Shown here one piece after another: positions 43,058 to 50,990 of a DNA stretch of 59,964 bases; position 1 is the first letter of the stretch, and every line of letters starts with the position of its first letter. Position numbers and translations under genes: made by a program. The notes below the pieces were generated by a model, which ran no database searches, was not told the DNA's origin, and saw only the letters and a list, made by a program, of their open reading frames with translations. Source of the stretch: Saprospiraceae bacterium (lineage in GTDB: Bacteria; Bacteroidota; Bacteroidia; Chitinophagales; Saprospiraceae). The stretch spans positions 1-59,964 of the forward strand of contig JAIBCG010000009.1 of the NCBI GenBank assembly GCA_019694295.1, read 5' to 3'.

Positions 43058-44338
43058 ATGAACAGAAAATATATAAATCAAATTGGTATTCTCTTGATGG
43101 TGGGCATAGGAATCGTCTTGTTAGCCTGCAAGAAGAAAGAAATGCCCGCACCCAACCCTTGCGACAATCCGCCCTGCAATACCACACCAAAAGATTCATT
43201 CATGGTGTGGCAGGTACCCATGACACCAGATTATAAGTACGGGTTTTCTATGGATCCGGTATTGGATGGAAATTACCTGTATTTCTCCAATTTGTTTACT
43301 GCCCCGGGTGCTCCAATACACAAGGTCAATAAATTGACAGGAGAGCATATTTGGATCACCAATTCAGATTGTAAATATGAACAGGAAACTAGAAATTTCT
43401 TTTATCAAACTGAATCAAAAATTGTATTAAAGCAATATTACTGCCTCAACTTCCGCAATAAAAGTGACGGTGCAATATTGAATGAAATCAACTTCACGGA
43501 TTCTGACAATGGGGCTTGCGATTTTCGGTTGACCGGATTTGGCAATTGGGTTTTTATTATAACAACCCAGTACAATAAAGACCCGCTCACAGCCAGAAAC
43601 AATCTGGTGAGGTGCAACATCGACAGCTACAAAATGGATACTTTGTTCTCCCTACCATATTTAAATGGTTACGAACAAGCTATTGAACCTCCAGCTGCTT
43701 ATGTAGCTCCTGGTGGCGACACCATGCTCTTGTTTCAGAGCCGGAATTATAATTTTAAAAAAGTTGACGGCCGGATAGATTTTTTCTGCTTCAACATGAC
43801 CCAAAGAAAACTCGTATGGCGCCTTGAGGACATCGAAGAGAACGGCACAGGTTCTATCAATACTCCACAGATAGTGGGCGACAGGGTCTATTATCAGGGC
43901 TCAAATGAGCTATTTATGTTTGATATTGCTACCGGCAACAAGATCTGGAGCAGGCGCTTCCCGGGTGAAAGCTACTTTTACACAAAAAACCAGATAGTAG
44001 GCGACAGAATTTTCGTTAAGGACGATGGCGACAGATTCAAGGCACTCGATCTGAACACAGGCAATACCCTGTGGGAAGCCTATGGAGAATATGGCGGTGG
44101 ACTCGGCCCTGCGTACGCCAATGGTAATGTTTTTGTTATAGGTACCGATGAAGGTTATGCTGCCATCTATGGATTGCGTGCCGACACGGGCAAGCAGTAC
44201 TGGAAATACAGAACGCCCAACTACAAAAAATTTCCTGACTCTACCTTCGGCTACATAGACATGATCAGCGACCCCGAAACCGGCTATCTCTACACCGGCG
44301 ACGGCGTGTACATGATGTGCCTGAAACCGCCGAAATGA
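43058..44338 (+). CDS. PQQ-like beta-propeller lipoprotein
   Basis: This 426-aa protein has a lipoprotein signal (VLLACKKKE) and seven to eight WD/PQQ-like blades with recurring patterns such as GDRVYYQGSNELFMFDIATG, KIWSRRF, DRIFVKDDGDRFKALDLNTG and GNVFVIGTDEGYAAIYGL. Similar proteins are scaffolds at the outer membrane, with no enzyme activity shown. Its last 100 bp are duplicated as the pseudogene at 40002. It is the last gene of a three-gene operon. Confidence 0.78.
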   Translation: MNRKYINQIGILLMVGIGIVLLACKKKEMPAPNPCDNPPCNTTPKDSFMVWQVPMTPDYKYGFSMDPVLDGNYLYFSNLFTAPGAPIHKVNKLTGEHIWITNSDCKYEQETRNFFYQTESKIVLKQYYCLNFRNKSDGAILNEINFTDSDNGACDFRLTGFGNWVFIITTQYNKDPLTARNNLVRCNIDSYKMDTLFSLPYLNGYEQAIEPPAAYVAPGGDTMLLFQSRNYNFKKVDGRIDFFCFNMTQRKLVWRLEDIEENGTGSINTPQIVGDRVYYQGSNELFMFDIATGNKIWSRRFPGESYFYTKNQIVGDRIFVKDDGDRFKALDLNTGNTLWEAYGEYGGGLGPAYANGNVFVIGTDEGYAAIYGLRADTGKQYWKYRTPNYKKFPDSTFGYIDMISDPETGYLYTGDGVYMMCLKPPK

Positions 44339-44352
44339 TGGTGTGAAGGACA

Positions 44353-44402
44353 ACAAAACCGGCATTTCACCGCTTTGGAAGGAATGTCGGTTTTGTTTTT
44401 TT
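44353..44402. terminator. Bidirectional terminator between convergent operons
   Basis: ACAAAACCGGCATT pairs with AATGTCGGTTTTGT (one G-T pair) around a 16-nt loop, followed by TTTTTT on the plus strand. It separates the beta-propeller lipoprotein gene from the cytochrome b-ferredoxin gene. Confidence 0.85.
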
Positions 44403-44426
44403 GAACAATCTCGGACAGTATGCCCG

Positions 44427-46376
44427 TCAGAAACCCTGTTTATCAGCAACAATCAGTTTATCGTCCCTGAGGATTACGAAGGTTCCGTCTCCTTGCTTGA
44501 GCTTGATGTTATCGAGTTTGTATTGTTTGTCAGGAAATGCTGTTTCTGTCAAAACGACATCCACCGCATCTTCATCCACTACCATTTGTGTAAAAATAAA
44601 CATTGCAATATCGTGGCGAAGGCCTCGCGGCGCGTATTCCTTTTCGAAAATCAGCTTATTGTCTTTGGTTGAAAATATCTTCAGCGTCACAGGACTCCTT
44701 CTCTTCACGGCCGGATTTTTCACCTGCATGTGTGCCGCACCGGAGCCAAATTGTTCGTATTCCGTTGGTGATGAAATATACTTGAAGTTGACAATCAACG
44801 TCTTTTCGGCAGGATTGAAGAAGCGCACCGTCGTACTGCTCAATGGTATCATCAGCGCAAAGAACAAAGTCATAATCAATACTGACAATACCGGATTGCC
44901 TTTTTTATGGTCGCCAATGTTGATTTCTCCCGAACCACCTTCTTCCGATACGGTTTCTTTGGAGAATGCCAGCAGTTTTTCTTTGCTGTATTGCGTCAAT
45001 GTGAGCAACTGAACCAGTGAGGCATCGAATTTCTTAGAAAATAAAGGTGCCCGTTTTCTCAGGAATCTGTTGATGGTCCAGGTTTTCCCGAGACGATAAT
45101 AACAATCCTCGCAACTCAGGATGGCAACTTTCTCCGTATTATTTTCGAGCATTCGCTGAACATCTTTCGGCATAATACTACCTGTACATGGCACGCGATA
45201 CCGCTGGATATTCAACTCTGACGGTAATTCTGGTTCCGGAAAATAGCTGCAGCTGAATACCGTCACGTCGCTCTTCGGCTTCGGCATAACCACCAAATCC
45301 GGAAACATTGGGTGCGTAATGGCATGTTCATCACACGATCCGATACAGATGGCACAGCCGACACATTTGTCGGGGTCGAGTATGGCCTTGCGCTTGCCCT
45401 CCACCTGCAGCATATCTATTGCCTCATACGGGCAGTCATACGCACACAGATTGCAGGCATTACACTTGTCGAGATCTATAAAGGCAGGCGGATTGTTTTT
45501 TCTTTTAATCAAGTAAGGTATGATGCTCAATACTACACCCGAACCGATGAGTATGAGCCAGTTGGTATTGACGCTGAATAATTTCATCAGATAATAGCCA
45601 AAATAATAATACCAGTCGAATGTAGTACTGATCGGGAGGTTCGATGCCTGTGCAGGAGGGTCACTCTTAACAGGGAAGGCTATAGCAATGATACCAAGTG
45701 CAATGATGACATAGTAGATGAGCTTTTTGGGCGGAAATATCTTTGGCTTTGAAATGCGCAATACATGTACCCAGATGATGATGATTGTCACCAGCGAGAA
45801 AACGATATGACCGAACAAGGCAACCTTGAAAAAACCACCTACTACATCGAGGTCGTTGAGTAGAAATGCCCCGGCAATTGATGGGTCAAAAATAGGTAGG
45901 CTTGAAAAGAGTTTGGCAGTCAGATAACCGGTCAGTTTTGCCTTTTGGTCCCATACCAGCATAAATCCGGTAACACCGATGAGTATCACCACCAGAAATG
46001 AAATGATGCCACTAACCCACGATACGAGCCGTTTAAACTTTGAAGTGAGCAAAGTATGCAGCAAGTGAATCAGGATGAAAATCACCAACAGATCGGACGA
46101 ATACCGGTGGATGCTCCTCATCCAGCCGTTGAACACGTTATTCGACATTGCTTCGACAGAATCCCAGGCATGGCGTGGATTGATGTTGTAAAAAATAAAT
46201 ACATATATGCCCGAAATGCACGCAATAGCAAACAAAAGTACCGAGATGCCACCCAAATTATACATCGGGTTGAGTTCGGTAGAATATATCCGGCTGAAGA
46301 ATGTAGAGAATTTCTGGAACCATTGATGACCTTTTGTTAGGTCTTTTCCTTTTTGTACTATCCTGGAGTTTTCCAT
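44427..46376 (-). CDS. Cytochrome b - 2x[4Fe-4S] ferredoxin - MvhD-like fusion
   Basis: The 649-aa form starts MENSRIVQKGKD at 46376, 1 bp after the SCO stop. The N-terminal part (to about 330) is a b6/b-type membrane domain. Its two heme pairs are His-X13-His in HRYSSDLLVIFILIH and in HIVFSLVTIIIIWVH. A ferredoxin module with CNACNLCAYDCP and CVGCAICIGSC (two 4Fe-4S sites) follows, then a domain with CTGSIMPKDVQ and LSCEDCYYRLG that resembles MvhD. The last ~170 residues have a TM helix and a periplasmic-type beta domain. It could feed electrons between quinol or ferredoxin and the reductase. Confidence 0.75.
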   Translation of the reverse strand: MENSRIVQKGKDLTKGHQWFQKFSTFFSRIYSTELNPMYNLGGISVLLFAIACISGIYVFIFYNINPRHAWDSVEAMSNNVFNGWMRSIHRYSSDLLVIFILIHLLHTLLTSKFKRLVSWVSGIISFLVVILIGVTGFMLVWDQKAKLTGYLTAKLFSSLPIFDPSIAGAFLLNDLDVVGGFFKVALFGHIVFSLVTIIIIWVHVLRISKPKIFPPKKLIYYVIIALGIIAIAFPVKSDPPAQASNLPISTTFDWYYYFGYYLMKLFSVNTNWLILIGSGVVLSIIPYLIKRKNNPPAFIDLDKCNACNLCAYDCPYEAIDMLQVEGKRKAILDPDKCVGCAICIGSCDEHAITHPMFPDLVVMPKPKSDVTVFSCSYFPEPELPSELNIQRYRVPCTGSIMPKDVQRMLENNTEKVAILSCEDCYYRLGKTWTINRFLRKRAPLFSKKFDASLVQLLTLTQYSKEKLLAFSKETVSEEGGSGEINIGDHKKGNPVLSVLIMTLFFALMIPLSSTTVRFFNPAEKTLIVNFKYISSPTEYEQFGSGAAHMQVKNPAVKRRSPVTLKIFSTKDNKLIFEKEYAPRGLRHDIAMFIFTQMVVDEDAVDVVLTETAFPDKQYKLDNIKLKQGDGTFVILRDDKLIVADKQGF

Positions 46377-46377
46377 T

Positions 46378-47112
46378 TTACTCTTTTGTAACAATAAATG
46401 ATTTAATAAAAATACTGCTCACAAGGCTAACAATGAGCAGTCCGGCTGAAGTTGAGATAATAAAACGCCAGTCAACTTTGTAGGTCTTCAGTACCGGGTC
46501 GTAGCCGAAGCACCTGAGGTAGAATCCGCGGAATAGTCCCGGCCTCACTTTTTCTGACATAGCTTCGATGCCGGCTAGTTCAATATCCTTTTTGGAAGGT
46601 TCAAGACCATAAATAAATCTTGATATCCGACCGCTAGGTGTAAGCACCACCAGGTACGATGGGTGGTTAAATTCTTTAGTGTTTGGGTCATATTCGTATT
46701 CGAAACCGATGGAAGACATCATCTGTGCTATGTGTTCCTGCGATGCAGAAATGGTCTGCCAGTTGACACCATCCATACGGTAAAGTTGGTTGTAAAAATC
46801 AAGGTCTTCTGCCGTATCGGTGCTATCAAACGAAAAACTTACTACCCTAAAATCTTTACTCAGCCCTCCCGATTCTTTTATAGCTTTATGAATGCCGTTG
46901 CTGATAAGCCCGCAATAGGTTTTGCACTTGGTATAGACAGGGCAGATGATGAGCGATTTTTCACCCAGCATCGAAAAAAAGGGGAATGTATCGCCCTTAG
47001 CATTAAAGACAGGGATATCGGCTGCTTTTTGTCCGAGAAAATCTTTTTCAACAGGCAGATTAAAACCACACAACAACATCCACACTATAGCCGGCAATAT
47101 TATCCTGTTCAT
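46378..47112 (-). CDS. SCO1/SenC-type copper-chaperone or thioredoxin-like protein
   Basis: The 244-aa form starts MNRIILPAIVWMLLCG (signal or anchor) at 47112. An upstream in-frame start would run through the hairpin at 47125. The thioredoxin-like core has the SCO metal-binding CKTYC (C63 and C67) and the ligand His in EFNHPSYLVV. A C-terminal TM helix is also present. SCO proteins deliver copper to CuA or CuB sites. Its position after subunits II and I matches senC in norSY-senC clusters. Confidence 0.85.
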   Translation of the reverse strand: MNRIILPAIVWMLLCGFNLPVEKDFLGQKAADIPVFNAKGDTFPFFSMLGEKSLIICPVYTKCKTYCGLISNGIHKAIKESGGLSKDFRVVSFSFDSTDTAEDLDFYNQLYRMDGVNWQTISASQEHIAQMMSSIGFEYEYDPNTKEFNHPSYLVVLTPSGRISRFIYGLEPSKKDIELAGIEAMSEKVRPGLFRGFYLRCFGYDPVLKTYKVDWRFIISTSAGLLIVSLVSSIFIKSFIVTKE

Positions 47113-47124
47113 GATTGAAACTTT

Positions 47125-47157
47125 ATGATAAATCGGGGACGAACCCCGATTTATCAT
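47125..47157 (-). promoter_or_regulatory. 14-bp perfect intercistronic hairpin between subunit I and SCO genes
   Basis: ATGATAAATCGGGG and CCCCGATTTATCAT form a perfect 14-bp stem with a 5-nt loop. There is no T-tract after it on the minus strand. It ends 12 nt before the SCO start codon. It could stabilise upstream mRNA or limit translation of the SCO gene. Confidence 0.65.
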
Positions 47158-47198
47158 ATTGATTGAAAACAAACTAACCAACAACTACAATTTATGAA

Positions 47199-48866
47199 TT
47201 AGTTGACATTCCAGGTAGCGGCCAGCCACTTCCAGTTAAGGAAGAAGAGTGCAAGGAATACCAGCAGGAATATCATGGTAAGTACCAGTGTACCCGGTGC
47301 TTCGTAACCCTTATGCTCTTTGGCAGCAGGAGCCAGAGGTGAAATGGTCAGCTGCATATCCTGAGGCCCATTGACCTTAGGTCCCCAAAAGACAGAAATT
47401 ACCACAATCAGTATCCATATCAATGTTGCGATGAATGCTATCACACCGCCCAGCATCATCAGTGCCCAAAAGAAGTCAACTGCAGGATTGAAGTTATAGG
47501 TAAACGGACCACCTGAGAAAGTTGAGTCCCAGTGACGGCGAGGCACACCAAGCTGCCCGAGGACAATCATGGATATGGACAACAGCGCAATACCGATGAA
47601 GAAGAGCCACGGCTGAATCTTAGCCCAGCTGAAACCAACAATCTTTCGTCTGAAAATAAGCGGAATCAGATAATAGGTGATACCCATGAAGGTAAGTGTA
47701 GTACCGATAACGACTGTCCCTTTGAAGTGGCCTGGTATGGCGATTGTATTGTGTACGATGATATTGGTCTGCTCCATGCCAAAGATGACACCTGTTGTAC
47801 CACCTATAAAGCCAAAGCCAATGATGGCCAAAATGATGGCAGAAAAACCAGGATTGCCCCATGGCGCCTTAGACAACCATTGGAACAAGCCCTTGTTGTA
47901 ACCCCAACGACGCTGAGCCGATTCGAATGAAGAAGGAACTGCAAATGCGTGAATCATAGAAGCAAGCACGGCAAGATACATTGCGTAACTGGTATTCCAC
48001 ACCTTCCATGCACTACTCACACCCGGGTCAGTAAGCAGGTGGTGGGCAGATGCAAGACAGATGAATAAAATGTACAGTACGAATGCCGAACGCGACACAC
48101 GCTCATTGATAGATGTACCACCAACCGTAAGGAATGAAGTCATATACCAGATAGACACCATAGCCGCTACGTTGATTTGCTGCGAAGAGTGTCCGAGACC
48201 CCACCAGATGAGTTTGTACATGGCAGGGTCAATATTCTGAACCAACCCGAGCGACCACAGGAATGTCGGGATATAAATGATGGCACCAGACGCAAGAGTG
48301 ATAACAGCAATAATAGCCGCTGTCATCAGGCCATATACTACCAGAGGTAAACTTTGGCCGTAAGTATTGTCGCGCCGTGCTATCATCAGATTGCCAAAAA
48401 ACAGAGCCACAGCAATGAGTGCACCTACAGCAAAAAGAATGATACCCAGATAATATAAGGGGTGAGCTTTAAGAGGAGTATAGGATGTAAGCATCACGTC
48501 TGCTTTACCCATCAGTATAATGACATTAGACATTACAAGACCTGCCACCATAAGTATAAAGGCAATCCAACCCCAGCGTGGAGAGCAGAATTTGGTATTG
48601 AGCAATACGGTGGACCCAAAATACAACCCCGCTATTTCAAAGAAAATAATCCAGAATATAAGCGCGTTAAGACCATGAAAAGTAACAAGCCTGTAATACC
48701 ACTCAGCATTGAGCAGGTGCACCGGCTGATAACGTGTAAATACTAATAGTAGTGCTGCGGTTACTGCCAGCAGTAAAGATACCACTGAAACCACCGCATT
48801 GTAACGGATGAGCTTTTCAGATTGAAGATCAACCTTAAATCCTGTTATATCGCATGTTCGGAACAT
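47199..48866 (-). CDS. Heme-copper reductase catalytic subunit, sNOR-like (NorY type)
   Basis: This 555-aa protein has about 13-14 TM helices and belongs to the heme-copper superfamily. His64 (FHGLNALIFW) is a low-spin heme ligand. His226 with His275-His276 (ASAHHLLTDPG) are CuB ligands. His380 (IPGHFKG) binds heme b3. Two features are unlike oxidases: the GHPxVY motif with its His-Tyr cross-link is GHSSQQ (Gln230 at the Tyr position), and the second His of HFH is Lys382. The missing Tyr points to NO reduction rather than O2. It matches the sNOR type (norY, beside norS and senC) known from ammonia oxidisers. NOR function is inferred. Confidence 0.75.
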   Translation of the reverse strand: MFRTCDITGFKVDLQSEKLIRYNAVVSVVSLLLAVTAALLLVFTRYQPVHLLNAEWYYRLVTFHGLNALIFWIIFFEIAGLYFGSTVLLNTKFCSPRWGWIAFILMVAGLVMSNVIILMGKADVMLTSYTPLKAHPLYYLGIILFAVGALIAVALFFGNLMIARRDNTYGQSLPLVVYGLMTAAIIAVITLASGAIIYIPTFLWSLGLVQNIDPAMYKLIWWGLGHSSQQINVAAMVSIWYMTSFLTVGGTSINERVSRSAFVLYILFICLASAHHLLTDPGVSSAWKVWNTSYAMYLAVLASMIHAFAVPSSFESAQRRWGYNKGLFQWLSKAPWGNPGFSAIILAIIGFGFIGGTTGVIFGMEQTNIIVHNTIAIPGHFKGTVVIGTTLTFMGITYYLIPLIFRRKIVGFSWAKIQPWLFFIGIALLSISMIVLGQLGVPRRHWDSTFSGGPFTYNFNPAVDFFWALMMLGGVIAFIATLIWILIVVISVFWGPKVNGPQDMQLTISPLAPAAKEHKGYEAPGTLVLTMIFLLVFLALFFLNWKWLAATWNVN

Positions 48867-48884
48867 ATTATCTGATTTTTCTGG

Positions 48885-49808
48885 TTATTTTGATAATGAT
48901 TTGATATAGGCAATGATGTGATCGATTTCATCATCCTTGAGCGGGAATACAGGCATAGGCGTTTTTTCGTATCCTACCGTCACTTTCTGCTTAGGATTTT
49001 TGATTGATTCGATCATATAAGCCTCATCAACTTTTACACTCATTTCTTTACCGTTTTCGGTAACTTTTTCTTCTTTGCCGAATAATCCTTTCCAAGACGG
49101 TGCCAATACATTTGTACCGTCCACTTTATGACAGGCAGCACAACCTTTGAGCGTATAAAGCTGTTCGCCACTTGAGGCTTTCTGTTCTTCGGTAAGATTG
49201 GCTACTACACCTGCAGCAGGTACCGGATCGGGTTCTTTTTTGAATCCTTCATAACCATATTTTTTTAGGTCTTCGTCTTTTTCGATGACAACAATTTTGC
49301 CGATCATCGTATGGTGGCCTATTCCGCAAAATTCGTTACACAACAATTTGTATTCGCCCAGTTCGGTAGGTGTAAATTCGAGCACATAGTCGTATCCCGG
49401 ATATACCTGAAAATTCATATTGACAGGTTGTAAAGAAAATCCATGAACAATATCTCTTGATGAAATGTGAAACTTATATTTCTGATCTTTTTCAAGGATA
49501 AGACCCGGACTCCATCTCCACATTTCGGCCATCAAGAATACATCGCTGTTAGGCTTAGGACGGACAATCGGGATACCGTTGTCTGAACCAATCTGATTTT
49601 TCTTTATATAGGCTTCTGTGAGAGTAGAGAACTCGGCTGTGCTTGTCCGGTAAGTAGTACTTGAAGGATTCTGCTTGCCGTACACGTGCCACAGAATCAT
49701 CCAAACAAACATTGACAAACAGAGAATAAGTGCTATTAGCATCCACATTTTCTCGTCTTTTGATACTTTCTTGTCGTACCATCCTTCGGCAGGGCTTAGT
49801 AAGCTCAT
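48885..49808 (-). CDS. Subunit II with CuA site fused to cytochrome c (NorS type)
   Basis: This 307-aa protein has one N-terminal TM helix (residues 22-42). The cupredoxin domain has a complete CuA site: His122 (IVHGFSLQ) and Cys157, Cys161, His165, Met168 in CNEFCGIGHHTM. A C-terminal class I cytochrome c carries CAACH (223-227) and an axial Met in KTPMPVFPL. The CuA accepts electrons from the c domain and passes them to subunit I. It starts the catalytic pair, 18 bp upstream of subunit I. Confidence 0.88.
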   Translation of the reverse strand: MSLLSPAEGWYDKKVSKDEKMWMLIALILCLSMFVWMILWHVYGKQNPSSTTYRTSTAEFSTLTEAYIKKNQIGSDNGIPIVRPKPNSDVFLMAEMWRWSPGLILEKDQKYKFHISSRDIVHGFSLQPVNMNFQVYPGYDYVLEFTPTELGEYKLLCNEFCGIGHHTMIGKIVVIEKDEDLKKYGYEGFKKEPDPVPAAGVVANLTEEQKASSGEQLYTLKGCAACHKVDGTNVLAPSWKGLFGKEEKVTENGKEMSVKVDEAYMIESIKNPKQKVTVGYEKTPMPVFPLKDDEIDHIIAYIKSLSK

Positions 49809-49833
49809 ACATTTGTTTTTTTAGGTGAAAAAC

Positions 49834-50019
49834 TTATTTCAACAAGGCATTCTTAATATCTTCCGGTATTGCCGGCAGATTTGAAAGTTCCATGACGCCC
49901 CACAGGAGATAAAAAATAGCGTAGATTGTCACGCCGAGGAACATCAGCAACATGTAATCGTCCATAATCATTCTTGAAAATGGAATCTTCTTTTCTTCAG
50001 GTTGTTTATCATTTTCCAT
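49834..50019 (-). CDS. Small single-helix membrane protein of the reductase cluster
   Basis: The 61-aa protein starts MENDKQPEEKK; a longer in-frame start at 50055 would lie upstream of the probable transcription start. It has a charged N-terminus and one TM helix (YMLLMFLGVTIYAIFYLLW). It is the first gene of the cluster, 25 bp before subunit II. Small single-helix subunits are common accessory parts of heme-copper enzymes; I do not recognise a family. Confidence 0.7.
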   Translation of the reverse strand: MENDKQPEEKKIPFSRMIMDDYMLLMFLGVTIYAIFYLLWGVMELSNLPAIPEDIKNALLK

Positions 50020-50056
50020 AATGAATTGCTTTAGTTTTACAATTAACCATCGCAAA

Positions 50057-50064
50057 CAAAACTA
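50057..50064 (-). promoter_or_regulatory. -7 promoter element of the heme-copper reductase cluster
   Basis: TAGTTTTG on the minus strand, matching TAnnTTTG, 38 bp upstream of the ATG at 50019. The -33 region is weak, as expected for an activated promoter. Confidence 0.5.
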
Positions 50065-50116
50065 AAGGCACAAATTTTATCCTGAAAGAAAGTGGCAGAA
50101 TTAATGTTGCAAAAAA

Positions 50117-50128
50117 TACGTTTTCGTA
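50117..50128. promoter_or_regulatory. Dyad TACG-TTTT-CGTA upstream of the reductase cluster
   Basis: A perfect 4-bp inverted pair around TTTT. It lies in the 130-bp region between the reductase cluster and the Crp/Fnr gene, about 70 bp upstream of the predicted start point. The linked Crp/Fnr-family protein is the natural candidate regulator; binding is inference. Confidence 0.35.
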
Positions 50129-50149
50129 CTTTTTTGTGCTAAATAAATG

Positions 50150-50875
50150 TTAAAGTGTATCCTTAGGCAAGGAAATACAGCCACAAATGTTTTTAATAAC
50201 GGGAAGGTTTAGGTAGGTAAATTTCTTTCCTGAAATTTTTATAATTCCTTCTTTTTCAAAGTCTTTCATAGTCTTTGACACCTGCTCCTTGGTAGTAGCT
50301 ATCAGGTCTGCGAGATCCTGACGACTGAAGTTGATCTCAAAACTATAAGGGCGTTCTTCGTATCCATAAGTACGCGCAAGGAGGAGGAGTACTTCGGCAA
50401 CTTTCTCACGTACACTCTTGTGTGCAAGGATAGCAGCTTTCTTTTCAGTTGTTTCGAGCTCTTCGAGCAATTCGTTTATGATCTGCTCTTTGAGTACGGG
50501 ACTTTTTTTTACTATTTCACTAAACAGATGATAAGGAATAAAACAATATTGGACATCAGTGGTAGCTGTTGCAGAATTGGTATGCAGACCGTTCTTGAGA
50601 TTCTCCCTGTGACCGAGTATAGCGCCTTTGCTCACTACCCGGAGTATAATGGGTTTGTCGATTGTCGAATTTTTTTCAATTTTTAGAAAGCCTTTTTTGA
50701 TAAAATAAACCCCTTCCACATTTTCACCTTCAGTAAACAGACGTTCACCTTTGTTGATACTTCTCGAATGTTTATAAGTACTGATAACCTTCAGGGTTTC
50801 CAAATCGCATGCATCAAGTATCGAGAAACATCTCGTCTTACAGTTGATACAATCGTACTTTCTGGACACCATCAT
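50150..50875 (-). CDS. Crp/Fnr-family regulator with N-terminal Cys cluster
   Basis: The 241-aa form starts at the ATG at 50875; a GTG at 50881 would add two residues. Cys9, Cys12, Cys16 and Cys23 cluster at the N-terminus (DCINCKTRCFSILDAC), with Cys111 further on and a C-terminal CGC (231-233). A cyclic-nucleotide-type sensor domain (residues 30-130) and a helix-turn-helix (FSRQDLADLIATTKEQVSKTM) follow. The Cys pattern suggests a redox or Fe-S sensor, though spacing differs from E. coli FNR. It lies directly upstream of the reductase cluster. Confidence 0.85.
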   Translation of the reverse strand: MMVSRKYDCINCKTRCFSILDACDLETLKVISTYKHSRSINKGERLFTEGENVEGVYFIKKGFLKIEKNSTIDKPIILRVVSKGAILGHRENLKNGLHTNSATATTDVQYCFIPYHLFSEIVKKSPVLKEQIINELLEELETTEKKAAILAHKSVREKVAEVLLLLARTYGYEERPYSFEINFSRQDLADLIATTKEQVSKTMKDFEKEGIIKISGKKFTYLNLPVIKNICGCISLPKDTL

Positions 50876-50894
50876 AGGCACACCAATATTTCAA

Positions 50895-50909
50895 AGAGGA
50901 AATTCCTCT
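50895..50909. promoter_or_regulatory. 15-bp palindrome AGAGGAA-A-TTCCTCT upstream of the Crp/Fnr gene
   Basis: Perfect 7-bp inverted arms about 20 bp upstream of the regulator's start. Possible autoregulatory operator. Confidence 0.3.
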
Positions 50910-50990
50910 CGAGTAAATCAATGGTAAAATTAAGTTTTAGGATCGGTAAACACAAATTTTATCTGCATTTAGATGCGACAACCGTAATAT

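Noticed and set aside
47199..48866. Plain cytochrome c oxidase subunit I
   Set aside because: The Tyr of the active-site cross-link and one low-spin heme His are absent, which argues against an ordinary oxidase.
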